Assembly: GCA_903907985.1 (NCBI GenBank) | Contig: CAIVQG010000062.1 | Location: 1 to 36,279, forward strand | DNA: 36,279 nucleotides | Direction of reading: 5' to 3' | Origin: an uncultured delta proteobacterium | Lineage (GTDB): Bacteria; Desulfobacterota; Syntrophia; Syntrophales; Smithellaceae | Part shown: piece by piece, positions 32,396 to 36,279 of the stretch | How the letters are laid out: the number at the start of each line of letters is the position of its first letter | Numbering within the stretch: the stretch's first letter is position 1 | Program-made: the position numbers and the translations under genes | Notes under the pieces: model-generated | Databases searched by the model: none | What the model was told of the DNA's origin: nothing | The model's input: the letters and a program-made list of their open reading frames with translations, nothing else

Positions 32396-32881
32396 TTAAT
32401 ATTCGTTTAAAACGGAAAGACCTCTTTCCCCCACTAAAATTATTCGTGTATGGGTCAACCTTGTCGAAATTACTTTGGCCACAAGCTGCATAACTTTGAA
32501 ACCGAGATTATTGTCTTCTTCCATTAATTTTCTCAAACCAAAGGAATCGAAGGCAATTACTTTTGTATCATCAATGCAAAGAGCACCAAGAGTATAAACA
32601 TAAGGATCAACTACAGCTGACCAACCCATGGACTCACCCTTGGTGATCATATCCACAGTAACTTGCATTGGCGGCTTATGTGGTCCCATATAATTATCTA
32701 TAAACAAAACAATTTTGCCCTCTTGAATCAGAAAAAGGGATCTCGCGGGATCACCATTTTGATACATCTGAGTTCCGGCCAAAAAACTTTCTTCGCTCGC
32801 CAAGGCTGCTAATTTATTTAACTGGTCATCATTAAATTCCTTACAAAAGACAAATTCCTTTAATAGGCTAATGGGGACCAT
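32396..32881 (-). CDS. Cyclic-nucleotide-binding-fold protein without DNA-binding domain
   Basis: This 161-residue protein has a cNMP-binding beta-roll: GTQMYQNGDPARSLFLIQEG and then GESMGWSAVVDPYVYTLGA (82-100). The phosphate-binding cassette is altered. The usual FGE-x-L and R-S/T-A pattern is replaced by MGW and Y-T, so cyclic nucleotide binding is doubtful. The helix-turn-helix of Crp/Fnr proteins is absent, so it is not a direct transcription factor. It has AAGGAG eight bases before the ATG and heads the minus-strand set with the selenoprotein, ferritin-like protein and arginine decarboxylase. Its role may be protein-protein signalling, which is a guess. Confidence 0.85.
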   Translation of the reverse strand: MVPISLLKEFVFCKEFNDDQLNKLAALASEESFLAGTQMYQNGDPARSLFLIQEGKIVLFIDNYMGPHKPPMQVTVDMITKGESMGWSAVVDPYVYTLGALCIDDTKVIAFDSFGLRKLMEEDNNLGFKVMQLVAKVISTRLTHTRIILVGERGLSVLNEY

Positions 32882-32946
32882 AAATTATCTCCTTCATCTT
32901 AGATTTAAGTGGTTTATTGCTTATACCAGCCTTCAATATCTTATGC

Positions 32947-32963
32947 CACAAAATTATTTTGTG
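32947..32963. promoter_or_regulatory. Perfect 17-base palindrome in divergent promoter region
   Basis: CACAAAAT-T-ATTTTGTG is a perfect inverted repeat around a central base, 66 bases before the start of the minus-strand selenoprotein operon. On that strand it lies in an 18-base spacer between TTGGTA and CATAAG, a possible weak sigma70 promoter. It looks like an operator; the regulator is unknown. Confidence 0.5.
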
Positions 32964-33085
32964 TACCAAGTTAAAATCTACTCCTTTATTCATTTAATCT
33001 TGCCCAAATACCTAAAAAAGACTATAAAAGTTTCTATTAAGGTTACCGGAAATCAAGACCGTTGAGTTCGGTTAAAGGATTTTTC

Positions 33086-34420
33086 ATGAAATTAAAATTG
33101 GTTATCGTTATTCTGGTCTTTTTTTCTTTAACAGCCTGTCTGAAAGTGCCCGAAACCATTAAAGACGTAAGTGATTTACAGCAGAATCATCTTGCCTATT
33201 TACCGGACCTGTCCAAAAACAAGGATTTAATTACTGCCGAAAACCAAATTCGCTTGGATGAAGACTACAACACCATCTATTTTTCCGTCTGGCACCAGCG
33301 AGAACCTTTTTACGCTCAATCCCCTACCGTAAATATTGATTCCAGAAAATTTGGTGCAAATTTCGGCTTCGGTGAAAACAAAAGAAAACATACCAGTGAC
33401 TGGTATAAAAAACTCCTGCAAAATGCCGCTCTGGATAATTACCCCAATGCCCTCTATCCCGCCATCACCATCCGTAATACTGCTCTGCGTGTATTGCCCA
33501 CGCAGAAACCTCATTTTTCCAGCCCGGACGGAGACAGCGACGGCTGGCCTTTTGATAATCTGCAGCGCTCCGCAGTGGCCGGCAACACACCGATTTTTGT
33601 CTGTCATTTAAGCGCCGATAAAACCTGGGCATTGGTGGAAACTTGCTTCACTTTTGGCTGGATGCCGGTTAATGATTTTGGCCGCGTCGACAGTGCCTTT
33701 ATCAAAAAATGGGAAGCGGGCCACTATGCCGTAATTACCCGCGATCAAACCCCAATATTCTATAAAAACGGACAATTCGGTTTGAAATCATCACTCGGAT
33801 ATCTTTTCCCCTTAGTCGAGGAAACCCCGGAAAAAATGGAAATCCTTATCGCTGCCATGAGTATTTTCAGTGACTATGCCGCGATCAAAAAAGGCTACGT
33901 TTCCCGGGATGCAGCCGCTATCAAGCCGCTTCGGCTCAACTCGCTCAATGCAGTAAAGATCGCCAATGAAATGATTGGTGAGCCTTATGGCTGGGGCGGT
34001 CTTTACGGAAACCGTGATTGTTCATCCATGACTCGAGATTATTTTGCGGTTTTTGGAATATGGCTGCCGCGCCATTCCGAAGATCAAGTCAAGGAAGCAG
34101 GCCGCTATATTAATCTTAGCGGTATTACCCCGGAACAAAAGGAAAAAATTATTTTAGATCGGGGAATCCCTTACTTAACAATCCTGTGGCGCAAAGGTCA
34201 CGTTATGCTGTATATCGGCGCTCAGGATGGTCAGGCCCTGATTTTTCACAATATCTGGGGAATCAGAACCAAAGATTTAACAGGGCAGGATGGAAGAAAA
34301 ATTATCGGGCAGGCGGTCATCACAACATTGCGTCCGGGCCGCGAGTTAAGAAGCTTCGATGCCGAAGCCGGTGATTTATTAACCAACATTTCTGGTATGA
34401 GCATTTTATCTTCAGAATAA
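33086..34420 (+). CDS. NlpC/P60-family peptidase lipoprotein with SH3 domains
   Basis: This protein of about 444 residues starts with a lipoprotein signal ending LTAC (Cys18). After an N-terminal stabilising region, two SH3-type regions follow (about 130-290). The C40 cysteine peptidase domain then has Cys312 in GNRDCSSMTRDYF, LPRHSEDQ, and the catalytic His in KGHVMLYIG. The order matches the N_NLPC_P60-SH3-SH3-NLPC_P60 architecture of gamma-D-glutamyl-diamino-acid endopeptidases that trim or recycle peptidoglycan peptides. It should act in the periplasm, anchored to a membrane. The start was set at ATG 33086, with AAAGGA six bases upstream, rather than a TTG at 33062. truA follows by 41 bases. 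Confidence 0.93.
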   Translation: MKLKLVIVILVFFSLTACLKVPETIKDVSDLQQNHLAYLPDLSKNKDLITAENQIRLDEDYNTIYFSVWHQREPFYAQSPTVNIDSRKFGANFGFGENKRKHTSDWYKKLLQNAALDNYPNALYPAITIRNTALRVLPTQKPHFSSPDGDSDGWPFDNLQRSAVAGNTPIFVCHLSADKTWALVETCFTFGWMPVNDFGRVDSAFIKKWEAGHYAVITRDQTPIFYKNGQFGLKSSLGYLFPLVEETPEKMEILIAAMSIFSDYAAIKKGYVSRDAAAIKPLRLNSLNAVKIANEMIGEPYGWGGLYGNRDCSSMTRDYFAVFGIWLPRHSEDQVKEAGRYINLSGITPEQKEKIILDRGIPYLTILWRKGHVMLYIGAQDGQALIFHNIWGIRTKDLTGQDGRKIIGQAVITTLRPGRELRSFDAEAGDLLTNISGMSILSSE

Positions 34421-34461
34421 AAATCCACCCGCTAATGCCTTTTCGCTTTCAAAGGATGACG

Positions 34462-35382
34462 ATGTCAACAAAGTTAATCAAAGACCGGAAGCGCATCACC
34501 ACTGCAGGAGAGCGCAAAGTAAATGAAGCTTCCACTGCCGTTAAGAGCCGCCTGCAAATTGGCAACTTACAAGAAAATAGTCTGAGCAGGCAGGATAAAA
34601 CAGCCATCATTTATAAATATAAGATTACTCTGGAATATGATGGCACCAATTATAGTGGCTGGCAGAAACAAAATAATGCCAAGAGCATTCAAGGTGCTTT
34701 AATTACCGCGGCGCAAAATTTTTTTGATGCACCCGTTGAAATTCAGGGCGCCGGTCGTACGGATGCCGGAGTTCATGCGCTTGCCCAAGTTGCTCATTTG
34801 GAAGCTGCCAAAAAAATCAACCCTGCAACTCTGCAAATGGGTATTAATGACAATTTACCCGCCAGCATCAATATCCTGCATGTCGAAAATGCCCCGCTCC
34901 GCTTTCATGCCCGCCACTCAGCAGTAAGCCGTAGCTACCTTTATCTCATCGCCCGCCGGCGGACCGCCTTCGGCAAACGTTATGTCTGGTGGATTAAAGA
35001 TAACCTGGATATAAAAAAAATGCAGCAGGCAATCCATGTTTTCGCCGGATTTCATGATTTTTCTTCCTTTGCCGACAAGAGAATGGATAAAGACGCATCC
35101 ACTCAAGTCAACATTGAAAACGTCCAACTGAAAGAATTTGACGATCTTATTGCTGTGCGCGTTACGGGTTCGCATTTTCTGTGGAAGATGGTCCGGCGCA
35201 TTATCGGCATAGCCGTCGAGGCCGGCCGGGGAAAATTCACCATTAGCGATATCGAACAAATGATCAATTCCCATACAGATATTCCGGCACAATTTACAGC
35301 ACCGCCATCCGGCCTATATCTCGAAAAAGTATTATACGAAGGTGATATCCTGCCGGAGATAAGGCTGCCCATTTATTTATAG
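34462..35382 (+). CDS. truA: tRNA pseudouridine(38-40) synthase with N-terminal extension
   Basis: This 306-residue protein is TruA, which makes pseudouridine at positions 38-40 of the tRNA anticodon arm. The catalytic Asp is Asp101 in GAGRTDAGVHA. KITLEYDGTNYSGWQKQ, FHARHSAVSRSYLY and GSHFLWKMVRRIIG are also typical. The TruA core begins near residue 51; the first about 50 residues are basic and have no counterpart in the usual short N-terminus. ATG 34462 was chosen because AAAGGA (34451-34456) lies five bases upstream. An internal start near the core has no clear ribosome binding site. A tRNA gene follows. Confidence 0.95.
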   Translation: MSTKLIKDRKRITTAGERKVNEASTAVKSRLQIGNLQENSLSRQDKTAIIYKYKITLEYDGTNYSGWQKQNNAKSIQGALITAAQNFFDAPVEIQGAGRTDAGVHALAQVAHLEAAKKINPATLQMGINDNLPASINILHVENAPLRFHARHSAVSRSYLYLIARRRTAFGKRYVWWIKDNLDIKKMQQAIHVFAGFHDFSSFADKRMDKDASTQVNIENVQLKEFDDLIAVRVTGSHFLWKMVRRIIGIAVEAGRGKFTISDIEQMINSHTDIPAQFTAPPSGLYLEKVLYEGDILPEIRLPIYL

Positions 35383-35394
35383 CTATACAAAACC

Positions 35395-35423
35395 TTGACA
35401 AGGCCAACGCCTTAAGATAAATA
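35395..35423 (+). promoter_or_regulatory. Sigma70-type promoter of the tRNA-Thr gene
   Basis: TTGACA (35395-35400) and TAAATA (35418-35423) are 17 bases apart. Transcription would start near 35430, about 20 bases before the tRNA. The bases after the -10 are GC-rich (CTGCGGC), like discriminators of stringently controlled stable-RNA promoters. It begins 12 bases after the truA stop. Confidence 0.75.
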
Positions 35424-35450
35424 CTGCGGCTCTTACCGGACATTATGGAT

Positions 35451-35526
35451 GCCGATGTAGCTCAGCCGGCAGAGCAACTGATTCGTAATCAGTAGGTCGC
35501 CAGTTCGATTCTGGCCATCGGCTCCA
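35451..35526 (+). tRNA. tRNA-Thr (anticodon CGU), CCA encoded
   Basis: The 76-base sequence folds as a tRNA. The acceptor arms are GCCGATG and CATCGGC. The anticodon arm is ACTGA-TTCGTAA-TCAGT with anticodon CGT (reads ACG, Thr). The T arm is GCCAG-TTCGATT-CTGGC. Discriminator T is followed by an encoded CCA. It stands alone after truA. AT-rich foreign-looking DNA begins after its 3' end. Confidence 0.97.
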
Positions 35527-35731
35527 ATAAAAATAAGTAGTTAGATAGCCGGTGTCACTCCTTCCTTTTCTCCATTGCTACCGTATTGCTACCCTTTGGT
35601 ATGATTTTTCGTGATCTCTGATGAGGTTTGAACGACGATGAATTTCACCTAAGCTTTCTTTCTTCATATTACATTATTTAAGAAAGATTTGATCCGTCCT
35701 CTCGAGAAGCTGTTTACTTTTTGTTTATTTA
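35527..35731. other. AT-rich junction after the tRNA, possible integrase-tail remnant
   Basis: No intact gene is seen. Two ATTGCTACC direct repeats lie at 35574-35582 and 35585-35593. On the minus strand a short frame ending near 35560 reads PKGSNTVAMEKRKE and then stops, with an in-frame stop about 30 codons upstream. Such a tail next to a tRNA 3' end would suit the remnant of a tyrosine integrase, but the catalytic residues are absent, so this is speculative. Confidence 0.3.
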
Positions 35732-36279
35732 TTAGTCTATTTTCCCTTTGTCAGAAAAAAAAGCTTTTTCAAAGGCAGGATCTTCTAAAATTGATGCTGC
35801 TATAAGATCAAAATAGACATACTGTCGTTTTTCAAGCTCATTCACGTTTAGACTTTGGTATGGTTTTTGGGTTACAGTTATTTCCTTTTGCATAAGTAAA
35901 TATCCATTTCTAGACAATCCCATGGTAAAGGTTGTTTTCTCATCATTAAAAAAAGCGAAAACTAAATTAAGTTCACAAGTATTTTTTATGGGGGCATTGT
36001 ATTCTAAAACTTTTAAACCAACAGTTCCAAATGATTTCTGAAATGCATACCATAAATAATTTTGAATAATTCCTGTTCTATAAGTAACTTTATTATCATC
36101 ACTTTTATAATCAAATGAATTGAATCCAGAGTTGTTCAACATAGTCATCTGATGAATTACTATTATTTGCCCCTCATACTCCTTACTGTTTTTTAAGGTG
36201 TCTTTTAAATTTGATTTGTAATCAGATATTCCAACATCCATGCTTCTGACAACCGATGGGTTTAGATAACCACAAAAAA
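35732..36279 (-). CDS. Unrecognised protein, 5' end outside window
   Basis: The frame is open to the right edge of the window. The ATG at 36241 has no ribosome binding site, and the codons before it read CGYLNPSVVRS, so the gene very likely starts beyond the window, perhaps with a lipoprotein signal whose modified Cys is the C of CGYLNP. The visible 182 residues are rich in Asn, Lys, Tyr and Phe. No known family motif was recognised; IIVIHQMTMLNNSG and CELNLVFAFFNDEKTTFTMG suggest a beta-rich fold. The sequence is clearly more AT-rich than the rest of the window, a sign of transfer. Confidence 0.6.
   Translation of the reverse strand, partial: FCGYLNPSVVRSMDVGISDYKSNLKDTLKNSKEYEGQIIVIHQMTMLNNSGFNSFDYKSDDNKVTYRTGIIQNYLWYAFQKSFGTVGLKVLEYNAPIKNTCELNLVFAFFNDEKTTFTMGLSRNGYLLMQKEITVTQKPYQSLNVNELEKRQYVYFDLIAASILEDPAFEKAFFSDKGKID

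Noticed and set aside
35574-35593. CRISPR-like direct repeats
   Set aside because: Only two 9-base copies 11 bases apart, with no spacers or further units.

Overview
The window (36,279 bp) looks like chromosomal DNA of an anaerobic deltaproteobacterium (Desulfobacterota, probably near Syntrophales such as Syntrophus or Smithella). This is inferred from gene content and order, not from a database search. The supporting marks are a fab-glyA-nrdR-rib-nusB string, a B12-dependent (class II) ribonucleotide reductase, a pyruvoyl-dependent arginine decarboxylase, a ferritin-like protein, cytochrome bd, a large PAS hybrid kinase and a UGA-encoded selenoprotein.

Region 1 (1-7942, + strand) is a compact housekeeping operon: fabD (5' end outside the window), acpP, fabF, glyA, a dCMP deaminase, nrdR, ribE, ribBA, ribH, nusB and a stand-alone leucyl-aminopeptidase N-terminal-like domain. 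Neither fabG nor ribD is at the place where it usually sits in such strings. Region 2 (8015-18735) holds an orphan six-PAS hybrid histidine kinase, a convergent peptide-binding lipoprotein, cydAB, a YihY/BrkB membrane protein fused to what looks like a whole Crp/Fnr regulator, a zinc-ribbon membrane protein with HEAGH, and a small unknown protein.

Region 3 (18911-23282, - strand) has nrdJ and a radical SAM protein. The nrdJ promoter carries two NrdR-box-like sites whose centres are 32 bp apart; one lies wholly inside the -35/-10 spacer. With nrdR in region 1 and the dCMP deaminase beside it, this forms a deoxynucleotide-supply circuit. Region 4 (23545-25760, + strand) is a TPM-domain protein, a nucleotidyltransferase-like protein and LemA, closed by a strong terminator.

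Region 5 (25758-32881, - strand) runs, in transcription order, from a degenerate cyclic-nucleotide-binding-fold protein through a 68-residue UXX-star-type selenoprotein, a ferritin-like protein, pyruvoyl arginine decarboxylase, CheW, an alpha/beta hydrolase, ParA, an EamA transporter and an SDR oxidoreductase to a Nudix hydrolase. The selenoprotein gene is interrupted by an in-frame UGA followed by a plausible bacterial SECIS hairpin, so ordinary ORF calling misses it. Two related 126- and 168-bp elements with terminal inverted repeats lie just after the stop codons of nrdJ and of the SDR gene, in the same orientation.

Region 6 (33086-36279) has an NlpC/P60 lipoprotein, truA, a tRNA-Thr(CGU) with its own sigma70-type promoter, and then AT-rich DNA with an unrecognised gene running off the right edge. 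This looks like the start of an island joined at the tRNA. No stretch longer than 300 bases lacks a gene.
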